Assembly (NCBI GenBank): GCA_027485595.1
Contig: JAIXQT010000281.1
Coordinates: 1 to 42,223, forward strand
Reading direction: 5' to 3'
Length of the DNA: 42,223 nucleotides
DNA from: Pseudomonadota bacterium
Lineage (GTDB): Bacteria > Bdellovibrionota_C > UBA2361 > OMII01
Shown: positions 1 to 8,167 of the stretch, piece after piece
Position numbering within the stretch: position 1 is the first letter of the stretch
Layout: the number at the start of each line of letters is the position of its first letter
Notes under the pieces: generated by a model
What the model saw: the letters and a program-made list of their open reading frames with translations, nothing else
Database searches by the model: none
What the model was told of the DNA's origin: nothing
Made by a program: the position numbers and the translations under genes

Positions 1-131
1 AGGCGGAGACGACGAAAAAACCGGAGACGTATCCACTGCGATACGTTGAGGATTTTTTCGTTGGCTCCAACGAAGTTGCAGTCAAACCATCGAAAGGCGC
101 AACAGGAAATCATTTTTCACCACCCTGGTAG
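1..131 (-). mobile_element. Dispersed 189-bp inverted-repeat element, copy A (cut by window edge)
   Basis: This is the right-hand part of a repeat found five times in the window, here in the reverse orientation. It is nearly identical to the reverse complement of the copies at 8545, 13236 and 30362. It ends in the terminal inverted repeat (CACCACCCTGGTAG, one substitution from the consensus CACCACCCTGCTAG). A 7-bp hairpin (27-33 with 40-46) is flanked by A and T runs. No coding potential is seen, so it is a MITE-like, non-autonomous element. Confidence 0.85.
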
Positions 132-168
132 GCCGAAGGGGACCGGAGGCTCATAATATCTCGCAATG

Positions 169-228
169 CTCCAGTAGCTAGTACTCCAGTAGCTAGTACC
201 CTGTACCAAACCTAGGACCAAACCTAGG
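169..228. repeat. Two adjacent perfect tandem duplications (15 bp x2, 12 bp x2)
   Basis: CTCCAGTAGCTAGTA occurs at 169-183 and 184-198. ACCAAACCTAGG occurs at 205-216 and 217-228. Both pairs are exact. They lie between element copy A and the HD-domain gene. A 19-base sequence at 198-216 recurs with 3 mismatches after that gene (969-987). Confidence 0.85.
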
Positions 229-365
229 AGGGCTTCGCTGACAAGTAAGTGTTGCTCAGGAATGAGCGTAAGATTCAGGAGCGGAGGCAACTCTGTTGAA
301 GGGGGCGGATAGTTGTCTTATCGTGCTGGTGGACTGCTTTTTAAGCTGGATTGGGGGAGAACACT

Positions 366-953
366 ATGTCGGAGCGACTCGAGTCACAGATGCGCTTTCT
401 CGGCGAGGTGGAGAGGCTAAAAACTGTCTATCGTCAAAACAAGACTGTTGATGGTTCGAGATACGAGAATAGCGCGGAACACTCATGGCATGTTGCGCTG
501 ATGGCGATCGTGCTTATTGAACATGCGGATAATTCGTCACTGGATCTCTCCAAAATAGTGACGATGTTGCTACTTCACGATCTGGTGGAGATCTACGCCG
601 GTGACACGTGGGCTTACGATTCCGAAGCTTTGCAAGATCAAGAGGTGCGCGAGCGAGATGCTGCGCAGCGAGTCTTCTCTCTTCTTCCTGCCGATCAGGC
701 GGAGCGTTTTCAAGCTCTTTGGAAAGAGTTCGAAGCGAGGGATACACCGGAGGGTTCGTTTGCCGCGGCCATCGACGCACTTCAGCCGCTCTCGAATCAC
801 CTGCAGTCGGCAACCACTGAGAACGGATACGAGCCTCTCGAAGAGTCGCGAGTCTTAGAACGTAAGCGTCACATAGGTTTGAGTTCCCAGGCTTTGTGGG
901 AAACTGCCCAACAGATCGTCAAGGCTTCCACCGCACGTGGCTTGTATCGGTAG
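366..953 (+). CDS. HD-domain phosphohydrolase (YfbR/HDDC2-like)
   Basis: This is a metal-dependent phosphohydrolase of the HD superfamily; relatives act as 5'-deoxynucleotidases. The protein has 195 residues. The HD metal-binding pattern is visible: His in SAEHSWHVALMA, the pair in LLLHDLVEIYAGD, and a downstream Asp in AAIDALQPL. I chose the ATG at 366 because GGGGGAG lies 6-12 bases upstream; an in-frame TTG at 351 would add five residues and overlaps that ribosome binding site. It is the first complete gene and is followed by 218 bases before hisS, so it is probably monocistronic. The exact substrate cannot be read from the sequence. The family is confident, the nucleotidase role is inference. 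Confidence 0.88.
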   Translation: MSERLESQMRFLGEVERLKTVYRQNKTVDGSRYENSAEHSWHVALMAIVLIEHADNSSLDLSKIVTMLLLHDLVEIYAGDTWAYDSEALQDQEVRERDAAQRVFSLLPADQAERFQALWKEFEARDTPEGSFAAAIDALQPLSNHLQSATTENGYEPLEESRVLERKRHIGLSSQALWETAQQIVKASTARGLYR

Positions 954-1171
954 CCCCCCGTCGCTGGCACCCTGTATCATCCCTAGGGGGCTGTTAGGCC
1001 TCTGGTTCCGACCGAGTAACCTCTGTCGTTACAAGTACTTCGACCTCTGTGCGAGGTGACGTTCATCTTCAGATCTACGTTTGCGAGGATGGGACGTTTC
1101 TGAACTACCCTCCGTAGTCAGCCCCGCCCCATATGGTGTACGCTCTACCTCCCTACACATACGAGGTTCCT

Positions 1172-2488
1172 ATGGCCAAACCATCTAAGATCTCCGGCTT
1201 TCCGGAGTGGCTCCCTGAGCAGAAGATCGCCGAAGAGAAGGTGATAGCGACGATTAAAGGTATCTACGAGAGCTTCGGTTTCTCACCGATTGAGACCCCG
1301 GCGGTCGAGCTCCTGACAACGCTCGGTTCGAAGGGTGTTATCGACAAAGAGATATTCGCCGTGAAGCGCCTCAAAGCGGAAGAGGGTGACGAGGCAGAGC
1401 TTGGTCTCCATTTCGATCTCACCGTTCCCCTCGCCCGATACGTCGCGCAACACGCGCATGCGCTCGTGTTTCCTTTTAAACGGTACCAGCTACAAAAAGT
1501 ATGGCGTGGCGATCGCCCACAGAAGGGACGCTTTAGAGAGTTCTATCAATTCGATATCGATATCATCAGCCGAAATGACCTCCCACTTTCGTGTGACGCC
1601 GAGGTGGTGTCGGTGATTGGCCTCGTGATGGAGGCTCTGCAATTTGGGCCCTACACGATTCGAATTAACAACAGGAAGCTGCTCGGTGGGATCTACGCTG
1701 AGCTTGGTCTCTCAGAGTCCGCTCGTAAGGCAGCTATCATCGCCGTTGATAAGATCCTGAAGATCGGGGCGGATGGAGTAGCTCGGGAACTTCAAAAGAT
1801 CGAGGGGATTTCGCAGACAGCTATTGATACGATCCTGAAGTCGACAACGATTCAGTGTCCTATCGATCAACTTGCGGAAAAGGTTGCGGCGCTCAACACC
1901 TCAAGCGCGCAGATTAGTGAGGGTGTACAAGAGCTCATTACCATTTGCTCTCTCCTTCCCGCTTCCGTGCGGGAGCGACTCGTTATCGATGTCAGCCTCG
2001 CGCGAGGGCTCGATTACTACACGGGCCTTATCGTCGAGACCGTTCTTGATAATCACCCTGATTTTGGAACGGTGGTTTCTGGGGGAAGGTACGAAAACCT
2101 AGCCTCAGAATTCACTGACCAGAAGCTTCCAGGTGTTGGAGTATCGATCGGCTTGAGTCGATTGATGGAGCTCGCGTTTACAGAGAACCTCGTCCCCACC
2201 GCTCGCAAGAGTCCGACCGAGGTGCTTGTAACGGTATACGACGAAGGGGACAGACCGCACCTTAATATCGTCGCTCAGGAGCTTCGCTCTCTCGGTGTGC
2301 CGACCGAGGTGTTCTTCAAGTGCCCCAAGTTGGGTAAGCAGATCGAGTACGCTGAGTCGAAGGGGATTCGCTACGTCGCGTTTGTCGACTCAACGACCCG
2401 TGCGGTTCAGATCAAGGATATCGTTTCTAAGGAGCAGGTCGCGGTGTCGTCGCTCGTGGAGTGGGTACGAACCGTTCGACAGGGATAG
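1172..2488 (+). CDS. hisS: Histidine--tRNA ligase
   Basis: This class II aminoacyl-tRNA synthetase charges tRNA-His with histidine in the cytosol. The protein has 438 residues. The motif 2 region is seen as KRYQLQKVWRGDRPQKGRFREFYQFDID. The histidine-specific motif RGLDYYTG and the motif 3 region (GVSIGLSRLMEL) follow, then a C-terminal anticodon-binding domain starting near EVLVTVYDEG. I prefer the ATG at 1172 because GAGG sits 6 bases upstream; an ATG at 1133 in frame would add 13 residues without a good ribosome binding site. The next gene starts one base after its stop, so the two are probably co-transcribed. Confidence 0.97.
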   Translation: MAKPSKISGFPEWLPEQKIAEEKVIATIKGIYESFGFSPIETPAVELLTTLGSKGVIDKEIFAVKRLKAEEGDEAELGLHFDLTVPLARYVAQHAHALVFPFKRYQLQKVWRGDRPQKGRFREFYQFDIDIISRNDLPLSCDAEVVSVIGLVMEALQFGPYTIRINNRKLLGGIYAELGLSESARKAAIIAVDKILKIGADGVARELQKIEGISQTAIDTILKSTTIQCPIDQLAEKVAALNTSSAQISEGVQELITICSLLPASVRERLVIDVSLARGLDYYTGLIVETVLDNHPDFGTVVSGGRYENLASEFTDQKLPGVGVSIGLSRLMELAFTENLVPTARKSPTEVLVTVYDEGDRPHLNIVAQELRSLGVPTEVFFKCPKLGKQIEYAESKGIRYVAFVDSTTRAVQIKDIVSKEQVAVSSLVEWVRTVRQG

Positions 2489-2489
2489 T

Positions 2490-2894
2490 ATGGCGCAGGC
2501 GTTCTCGGTTCGTACTCCAGGTCAGGGGCTTCATGAGATAACAGATCGTGTCGCTCGCGTGGTTCACGACTCGGGGGTAGATGATGGTTTGTGTACGGTC
2601 TTTATCCGACACACCTCAGCGAGCCTCACGATTCAGGAGAACGCGGACCCATCGGCAAAAGCGGACCTTGAGGCGTGGCTTAACCGCCTGGTTCCTGAGA
2701 ACGATCGGTTGTACACCCACACCTTTGAGGGGCCCGATGATATGCCCTCCCACATCAAGGCTATCCTCACGAACGTGTCCCTCTCAATTCCGGTGATCGA
2801 GGGGAAGTTAACCCTTGGAACGTGGCAGGGGATCTACCTTTGGGAGCACAGAAGGAGTCCCCATACCCGCGAAATAGTAGTACATGTTGGATAA
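2490..2894 (+). CDS. YjbQ/UPF0047 family protein
   Basis: This is a 134-residue protein of the YjbQ (UPF0047) family, whose members are often annotated as secondary thiamine-phosphate synthase enzymes. Typical family sequence is seen: FIRHTSASLTIQENADPS near the start, DDMPSHIKAIL in the middle, and GTWQGIYLWEHR near the end. The ATG lies one base after the hisS stop, which argues for translational coupling. The true cellular role of the family is not settled, so the name is structural. It is followed by a hairpin (2927-2941) and a hexamer repeat. Confidence 0.92.
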   Translation: MAQAFSVRTPGQGLHEITDRVARVVHDSGVDDGLCTVFIRHTSASLTIQENADPSAKADLEAWLNRLVPENDRLYTHTFEGPDDMPSHIKAILTNVSLSIPVIEGKLTLGTWQGIYLWEHRRSPHTREIVVHVG

Positions 2895-2926
2895 GGTTGG
2901 CACGTTCGCCCCGTAGCGGCGTACAA

Positions 2927-2941
2927 TAGGGGGAGCCCCTA
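2927..2941. other. Short hairpin downstream of the YjbQ gene
   Basis: TAGGGG and CCCCTA form a perfect 6-bp stem with the 3-base loop GAG. An alternative, longer pairing exists between GGAGCCC (2932-2938) and GGGCTCC (2967-2973). There is no T-run, so a terminator is possible but not shown. Confidence 0.45.
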
Positions 2942-2973
2942 AGGGCGCCGGCGCATCCCCTCTTCAGGGCTCC

Positions 2974-3013
2974 GTAAACGTGCACGTGCTCGTGAACGTA
3001 AACGTGCCCGTGG
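2974..3013. repeat. GTRNNC hexanucleotide repeat, single-arm copy
   Basis: Consecutive hexamers GTAAAC, GTGCAC, GTGCTC, GTGAAC, GTAAAC, GTGCCC follow each other exactly in period 6. The same repeat forms both arms of a long hairpin at 19794-19896. Here only one arm is present, between a stop codon and the next gene. Confidence 0.8.
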
Positions 3014-3115
3014 ACCAAAGGAAGGGCTCCATCGGATTTCTTCACGTACGCGCGTGTCGTATAGGTTAGTGAATTTTTCTCTCGTTCCCCGATGGGAGTG
3101 AGAGCCCAAGGCAGT

Positions 3116-3715
3116 ATGTCGCAACGTTGGCAAAAAGTAGACGCATTCTTACAGGACGTATTCTTCGTGACGGGGAATCGTTTCAAGCTTGCTGAGGTTG
3201 AGGCGGTACTGGGGAAGATGCGCCACGTAGACCTCGATCTCCCTGAGGTTCAAGAGCTCGATTCCCGTAAGGTCGTTATCGCCAAGGCGCAAGCAGCTGT
3301 TCATCAAGGCTATTCACCGGTACTTATCGAAGACACCTCGTTATCGCTCACCGCGTTGAATGGACTTCCCGGCCCCCTCATTAAGTGGTTCTTAAAAGCA
3401 CTCGGTGGGGAGGGGGTCTATCAGATGGGCGTGTCTCGCGATAATTGTCAGGCTGAGGTTCGGACCATCTTTGGCTTAGCTCTTGGTCCTCAAACCCTTA
3501 TCTACGGAGAGGGGGTCGTGCCCGGTAAAGTGGTTCCTCCCAGAGGACGTGGATTCGGATGGGACGCGATCTTTCAGCCAGATGGAAGTGACCTTACGAT
3601 GGGTGAGATGACACCTGAACAGAAGTCTTCGTTCAGTATGCGGGTTCGTGCGTTGCAGGACCTTCGAGTGCAGCTTGAGCGATTCCATGCGTCCATCGCG
3701 CGTGATAACGGCTAA
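3116..3715 (+). CDS. ITPA/RdgB-family non-canonical purine NTP pyrophosphatase
   Basis: The protein hydrolyses ITP, dITP or XTP to monophosphates and so removes deaminated purines from the nucleotide pool. It has about 199 residues. Motifs in order are FVTGNRFKLAEVEAVL at the N terminus, EDTSLSLTALNGLPGP with IKWFL after it, and GRGFGWDAIFQPDG followed by TMGEM. The segment LPGPLIKWFL and the FQPDG block resemble eukaryotic ITPA more than the usual bacterial RdgB, which has LNGAPG followed by YSAR. The start is ambiguous. The ATG at 3116 has AAGG upstream, and an ATG at 3092 would add eight residues. The GTG of the next gene follows 18 bases after the stop. Confidence 0.93.
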   Translation: MSQRWQKVDAFLQDVFFVTGNRFKLAEVEAVLGKMRHVDLDLPEVQELDSRKVVIAKAQAAVHQGYSPVLIEDTSLSLTALNGLPGPLIKWFLKALGGEGVYQMGVSRDNCQAEVRTIFGLALGPQTLIYGEGVVPGKVVPPRGRGFGWDAIFQPDGSDLTMGEMTPEQKSSFSMRVRALQDLRVQLERFHASIARDNG

Positions 3716-3733
3716 GGGTAGTGGCGTGCGACC

Positions 3734-4843
3734 GTGAGCTCGGCATCAGAGAATTCATCTCCAAAGCTCTCCAAGAACATCGAGAAGGTGGCGCGGTCCC
3801 TTTTTGCTGACGCTGAAACGCAGCAAGCGTTTCTTCGCGCTGTTGAGCAGGGGGAAAGCGGTGTCACAGGCGTTGTGTGGTTGTACGGCGACCCTCAACC
3901 AGGAATCTTCGCGACCGGGGCGCGCCCCGAGTGGCTCCCCGCATGGATCGATGTCGCCGCGGAGGGAGAGCGTCCAGGGAAACTTCCCGCTCACGAACAA
4001 GGGGAGCTCTATTGCATGGACCTCTCGTCTACCTTCGCGTGCGCTGCGCTCTCCGCGATTCCTGAGCAGGGTGGCGTGATCGTCGATGTATGCGCGTCGC
4101 CGGGTGGTAAGGGGATCGTCGCTCGTCGCTATCTCCAGCCCGGTCTCGTAGTTGGTAACGAGGTGATCGGCAAGCGGACAGCACAACTCATCTCGAACTA
4201 TAAGAGGTGCCGAATAGATCCATCTGTCGTGACCTCACTCGATCCCGAGAACCTTGGTTCAGAGATACCGCAGAGCGCCGACCTCGTGATCGTAGACGCG
4301 CCGTGTTCAGGACAGTCGCTTCTTCTGAAAGGGATGGCGGCCCCAGGGGCGTTTCATCCGGCGACGATAGGGATGAATGAGCGACGGCAGCGTCGGATCC
4401 TCGCACACTCTCAGAAGGTTGTAGCTCCCGGTGGATACCTTCTCTACGCGACCTGCACCTTCTCCAGGGAGGAGAACGAGGACAATGTGGAGTGGTTCCT
4501 GAAGACCTTCCCGGAGTTTTCGGCCGTTGAGGTTCCCGTTCTTGAAGGGTATCGATCGCACATCGGAGAGGCGTCGACCTACCGACTCCTGCCGCATCAG
4601 GGGAAGGGAGCGGGAGCGTTCTGCGCGCTCCTTCGCCGCCAACCCACCGAGGGGCGCTTCGAACGTCAGTCACCTGATAGCGTAACCGCTAAGCTTCGAA
4701 CCGCGTGGCGATCACCAACCCTCTTCGTCTCGCGCGCGCCGTCGTCGAGCGAGCGCCGGGAGAGAAAGCATGATGACAAGAAGAAGCGCGCCGCGAAGTA
4801 CGAGCGTCACAAAACCAAGCAGATGTTGCGAAGGTTAGAGTAG
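3734..4843 (+). CDS. RsmB/NOP2-family RNA cytosine-C5 methyltransferase
   Basis: This enzyme transfers a methyl group from S-adenosylmethionine to C5 of cytosine in rRNA or tRNA. The protein has 369 residues. It shows the SAM-binding motif DVCASPGGKG (about 118-127), motif IV DAPCSG with Cys191, and motif VI YATCTFSREEN with Cys241, the two cysteines of the RsmB/NSUN mechanism. No NusB-like N-terminal domain is seen, so it is not a full-length RsmB. The C terminus is a lysine/arginine-rich tail of about 40 residues, fitting RNA contact. The start is a GTG; no strong ribosome binding site is visible. It converges on the pilin-like operon with a 19-base gap. Confidence 0.9.
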   Translation: MSSASENSSPKLSKNIEKVARSLFADAETQQAFLRAVEQGESGVTGVVWLYGDPQPGIFATGARPEWLPAWIDVAAEGERPGKLPAHEQGELYCMDLSSTFACAALSAIPEQGGVIVDVCASPGGKGIVARRYLQPGLVVGNEVIGKRTAQLISNYKRCRIDPSVVTSLDPENLGSEIPQSADLVIVDAPCSGQSLLLKGMAAPGAFHPATIGMNERRQRRILAHSQKVVAPGGYLLYATCTFSREENEDNVEWFLKTFPEFSAVEVPVLEGYRSHIGEASTYRLLPHQGKGAGAFCALLRRQPTEGRFERQSPDSVTAKLRTAWRSPTLFVSRAPSSSERRERKHDDKKKRAAKYERHKTKQMLRRLE

Positions 4844-4862
4844 GGACGACGTATATCCCGCG

Positions 4863-5678
4863 TCACTCCACAACCGCCCGGATCCCTACGATGTCATACT
4901 CCCGCTGCGGCGGAAGTGGAAACGGCGGGCTCTGCGGGGTTTCCGGTACCTCAATCGTCGATCGTCCCCCCGCGACTACTGATATCCCTGTCGAGATCGA
5001 TCCGACACGAATGGCCCCGAGCGCCGATATGAGGGTCACTTTGCGAGTCTGCCGCGACGAGGTAGCGATCGCCCCGATGTCGATATCTCCCCCAGCTATC
5101 AAAATAAGATCCGATTCGAGCGTGAGTGCACCGGTGACTGTGATCCCTCCCGGGGACGCGATGACTGATGCGTGAGATTCGCGCGCAAGCACCCGAGTTG
5201 TCTCCCCCAGTAGATTCTCAAGTGTGATGATCCCTCCCTCAAGGAGCGGTGGTAAGGGGCAATCCTTTGAAGCTGTGAGCTTCTCTCCATGGGGATTTTT
5301 TGTCTTGGTCGGTGTCGATGGACACGGGATCGCCTGTGAGAAGATGGCGTCATAGTCGATCCTTCCGAGGGGCAGCTCTCCTGATGATGGCGATACCATA
5401 AGGGGCACCCGACGCTCGCCACACACCTCGTAGGGTATGGTCGTTTCCTCAAAGGTGATGGCGCGTTGTTCGCATCCGGGTTTTGGGCCTCCCCTTGAGA
5501 GGATCTCTCGCATCGCATGCTGTCGTAGCCCGTGTGATAGTCGAATGTCGCTATACAATCGGGACACCCCCGTGCCGTCGAGAGAGAGAAGTCTGATGGT
5601 TCCAAGGATGAGGGTGATACCAAGGAGTGTCGTCGGAAGTATCCACGCGCGCTCTCCGCACAGCGACATATCCCTCAT
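4863..5678 (-). CDS. Pilin-like protein with beta-repeat C-terminal region (PilX/GspK position)
   Basis: This is a membrane-anchored, exported protein of 271 residues, last of four overlapping or abutting pilin-like genes. A hydrophobic segment (about residues 12-31) follows CGERAW, which could be a divergent prepilin cleavage site. A low-complexity Pro/Cys middle follows. The C-terminal region has alternating hydrophobic, Gly-rich strands (GGITVTGALTLESDL, AGGDIDIGAI, LISALGAIRVGSI) that look like beta-solenoid turns. The start ATG overlaps the upstream stop as ATGA, with GAGGTG 7 bases upstream. Its position fits a PilX/GspK-type minor pilin, but the sequence itself does not prove it. An adhesive or tip role is inference. 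Confidence 0.65.
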   Translation of the reverse strand: MRDMSLCGERAWILPTTLLGITLILGTIRLLSLDGTGVSRLYSDIRLSHGLRQHAMREILSRGGPKPGCEQRAITFEETTIPYEVCGERRVPLMVSPSSGELPLGRIDYDAIFSQAIPCPSTPTKTKNPHGEKLTASKDCPLPPLLEGGIITLENLLGETTRVLARESHASVIASPGGITVTGALTLESDLILIAGGDIDIGAIATSSRQTRKVTLISALGAIRVGSISTGISVVAGGRSTIEVPETPQSPPFPLPPQREYDIVGIRAVVE

Positions 5679-6547
5679 GGCAGCACCTCATTCCAGACCT
5701 TCCTTTCCGTGAGAGGGGGAATAATGAAGTGCGATATCTCTCGGCCGCCGGTGGGCCACACCGTTAGTTTAAAGATGCGCACACCATGCGAGTGATGGTC
5801 CTCCTGAAGAGTCATACGAGTGATATTCCAACTGATCGGTTGATTTTCAAGGATCGTGGCACCGGTATGGGAGGCGAGACGGAGCGTAGCGGCTCGGTCA
5901 ACAAAGATAGAGTACTCCCGCTCGATTGGGACAAAGATGAGGGGCCGAGAGGGGATAGATGCCTCCGCTGAGATGACGCCAGAGATCGATGTGCCTGTGA
6001 GTCGCGCGCACGTTGAGGTTATCGGTATTACATCTCCGATAATCTGTCGCGCCCCCTCGATGGTGAAGACGAGGTAACTCTTAAACAATCCACGCGTAAT
6101 CCGGGAGGTCAGTCCGCACACCGTCGCGTCGATCGAGGCTTCGGACACGGTCGCTGTCGTGATCGAGCCGCGATATCGATTGTCTAGATCGATCAGGGTA
6201 AGGATGTCGGACTGAGGATGAGGACCAGACGGGGAGGAGATTGTGGCCAGCGGATGTCGAAGACCGTTTGGAAGACGGGGAGAGCTCCCTGAGGTGATCT
6301 GCGCCGCGCTTACATGGCGATTGCGATCGAGCGAAAAGAGTGAGGCCGTGACTACGGCTATCCCCTTGGCTGCGGCGAGCCTACCGTTGACCTCACGGGT
6401 AAGGTCGGCCGCGGTAGAGGAAACCCGGGAGGCCAGAAAAGCGCAGCTGAGGAGGGCGAGACTTCCGAGTAGTATGCCCCACAACGCGTCGAGCGCTATC
6501 TCCCCGCGCTGGCTCCAATTATCGGTTGTAAAATGTGTAGTCTCCAC
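5675..6547 (-). CDS. Pilin-like protein, PilW/GspJ-type position
   Basis: The protein has 290 residues. After a short leader it shows QRG followed by EIALDALWGILLGSLALLSCAF, a hydrophobic helix typical of type IV pilin-like proteins; position +5 after the Gly is Asp instead of the usual Glu. The remaining 240 residues are rich in Ser, Thr and Ile and look like an extracellular beta-rich domain. It starts with GTG at 6547, with GGAG about 7 bases upstream, 29 bases inside the preceding gene. It is in the third position of the operon. The membrane-export type is fairly sure; the assignment to PilW or GspJ rests mainly on gene order. Confidence 0.72.
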   Translation of the reverse strand: METTHFTTDNWSQRGEIALDALWGILLGSLALLSCAFLASRVSSTAADLTREVNGRLAAAKGIAVVTASLFSLDRNRHVSAAQITSGSSPRLPNGLRHPLATISSPSGPHPQSDILTLIDLDNRYRGSITTATVSEASIDATVCGLTSRITRGLFKSYLVFTIEGARQIIGDVIPITSTCARLTGTSISGVISAEASIPSRPLIFVPIEREYSIFVDRAATLRLASHTGATILENQPISWNITRMTLQEDHHSHGVRIFKLTVWPTGGREISHFIIPPLTERKVWNEVLP

Positions 6548-6749
6548 ACCGACACTCCGACATCGTTAAAGCCCGGGCGCACGTTGGTTTTTCGCATGGT
6601 GGGTTGACCTGCGATCGTTGAAACGCAGCCCCTTTTTGAGCTCTGTGGAGGAACCAGATCGCGCAGCTCGCCGTTGTCACGATAAGAGCCATCGCCAGTA
6701 ACGCTTCCAGCATGATGAGTCCGCGCTCGTCTCTCGTCATACCGTTCAC
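6519..6749 (-). CDS. Very short Cys-rich pilin-like protein (PilV/GspI-type position)
   Basis: The protein has 76 residues. The prepilin motif is canonical: ERG followed by LIMLEALLAMAL, with Glu at +5 and a hydrophobic helix. Beyond the helix only about 45 residues remain, with five cysteines in all (ASC, PPC, PTC, SECRC). I chose the GTG at 6749, which overlaps the upstream TGA as GTGA and has AGGGAG 5 bases before it; an ATG at 6740 is also possible. Typical PilV or GspI proteins are longer, so this one is unusually small. The short 3' end overlaps the next gene by 29 bases. Confidence 0.72.
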   Translation of the reverse strand: MNGMTRDERGLIMLEALLAMALIVTTASCAIWFLHRAQKGAAFQRSQVNPPCEKPTCARALTMSECRCGDYTFYNR

Positions 6750-7165
6750 GCGCACTCCCTTCGCGTTCGACCCCGCAACGACACCACGACGGCGCAGAGG
6801 TACGAAGGACCTTCAATGAGCACCGTAGCTGGGGAAGCGGTATGTGATGGATAGAAGATGAGGGGGCCGCTCTCGCCGCTCTTGATCCGGGTGGTAAGAG
6901 GGGCGCGGAGGTGCCGGGATAGCAGGGGCGTGCCGTTGTGGGTACGGACCGTGACCAGGTTGGGCGCGATGTGGACCTCCACCGGGATAGCCCGAGTGAT
7001 GGCGAGTGTGTAAGCACGCTCTAGAATCAGTTGAACGCTTCGCGCCTCAAGACGTACGGCGTGTTGTGGTATCCAGGCCGAGAGCGAGGGAAGGGTTATC
7101 GCCGCGAGCGAACCGATCAGGGAGATGACAAGGAGCGTTTCGATAAGTGAGAAGCCTCGTTCCAT
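6746..7165 (-). CDS. GspH/FimT-type pseudopilin
   Basis: The protein has 139 residues and starts the four-gene pilin-like operon. It has a textbook prepilin N terminus: MERG, then FSLIETLLVISLIGSLAAI, with cleavage after Gly4, Phe at +1 and Glu at +5. The globular part contains family-like sequence (LPSLSAWIPQHAVRLEARSVQ and LILERAYTLAITRAIPVEV). Such proteins are minor components that prime assembly of a type IV pilus or type II secretion pseudopilus in the inner membrane. The ribosome binding site is weak. The upstream 195 bases to the flagellin gene would hold the promoter. Confidence 0.88.
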   Translation of the reverse strand: MERGFSLIETLLVISLIGSLAAITLPSLSAWIPQHAVRLEARSVQLILERAYTLAITRAIPVEVHIAPNLVTVRTHNGTPLLSRHLRAPLTTRIKSGESGPLIFYPSHTASPATVLIEGPSYLCAVVVSLRGRTRRECA

Positions 7166-7360
7166 ATGGGCACTATCGAGGCTTTGCGGCAGGAGTTGCG
7201 CGCAGTATGACTTGTGGTTCCGTCAGATAGGAGAACCAAAGATAGAGGGCATGTGTAGGATCACCGGAAGGGTCCGGCGGTATACAAGACTTTATTCCCC
7301 GAAGAAATAATCACTGCCTCAGTGTCACCTCAATCCTACGTGAGGCGGAGCCGCGGAACC

Positions 7361-8167
7361 TCATCCCAGCACTGAAAGGCGAGTGGGGAGGGAGGACTGT
7401 TGAATCAATGTCACCTGATAGCGCAGGAGTAACCTGGCTTTGGTCAGGTCGATCACGGCTGACGAAAGATCCGCGTCTTGAATCTGGGAGAGAGCTGAGC
7501 TTTGAGCGATAGTCTGGCTCGATGTGGTGGTATTCATCGACTCAAGTCGTGCGATCGCTGAGCCGACGATGCTACTTCGTTGTGATGTGAGCTCTTGCAG
7601 GAACTGCTCAACCGATGTGACAGCGGCTTCAGCCTCAGCTTGTGTGCTGATATCTTGCGAAGTTATGGTGCTGGAGAGGGTCTGAAGATTGATCCCTCCC
7701 ACCTGTACCGTTTCGCCACTGGATCCGATCTGTGCGCTCAGGGTTGATCCATCGAGAAGGTTCACTCCGTTGTAGGAGGCCGTTTGGCCGATTCTCACGA
7801 GCTCCTCGGAGAGCGCCACGTATTCTGTCTGCAATGCCGCACGCTGCTCATCGGTGTAGGTACCGGTGGCGGCCATCGTCGCGAGCTCTTGAATTCTCGT
7901 CGAGACCTCAGAGGCTTGCGCGAGCGCGCCATCGGCTACGGTGAGGGCCGAGAGAGTATCGCTTGCGTTACGGGAGGCTTGGCGCATCTGGATTACACGC
8001 ACGGCCGTGTCAGAGGCTATGGCGAGACCGGCTGCGTCATCTGCGGCACGGTTGATACGTCGACCGGAGGTCAACTTTGACAACGCTCCACCGAGTGTAG
8101 TCTCGGCCCTCGATAGGTTGAATATCGAGGAGGAAGCAAACCCCACAGCGCTAAGACCAGTGTTCAT
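7361..8167 (-). CDS. Flagellin, short form
   Basis: This is the structural subunit of the flagellar filament. It has 268 residues, close to the minimum for D0 and D1 domains without outer D2/D3 domains. The N-terminal flagellin block is clear: LGGALSKLTSGRRINRAADDAAGLAIA, then ASYNGVNLLDG. The C-terminal block (SQIQDADLSSAVIDLTKARLLLRYQ) is recognisable but diverged, ending LPTRLSVLG. The ATG has AAGG 8 bases upstream. No other flagellar gene is in the window. It lies directly upstream of the pilin-like operon on the same strand, with 195 bases between. A degenerate repeat copy (8205-8389) occupies its promoter side. Confidence 0.92.
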   Translation of the reverse strand: MNTGLSAVGFASSSIFNLSRAETTLGGALSKLTSGRRINRAADDAAGLAIASDTAVRVIQMRQASRNASDTLSALTVADGALAQASEVSTRIQELATMAATGTYTDEQRAALQTEYVALSEELVRIGQTASYNGVNLLDGSTLSAQIGSSGETVQVGGINLQTLSSTITSQDISTQAEAEAAVTSVEQFLQELTSQRSSIVGSAIARLESMNTTTSSQTIAQSSALSQIQDADLSSAVIDLTKARLLLRYQVTLIQQSSLPTRLSVLG

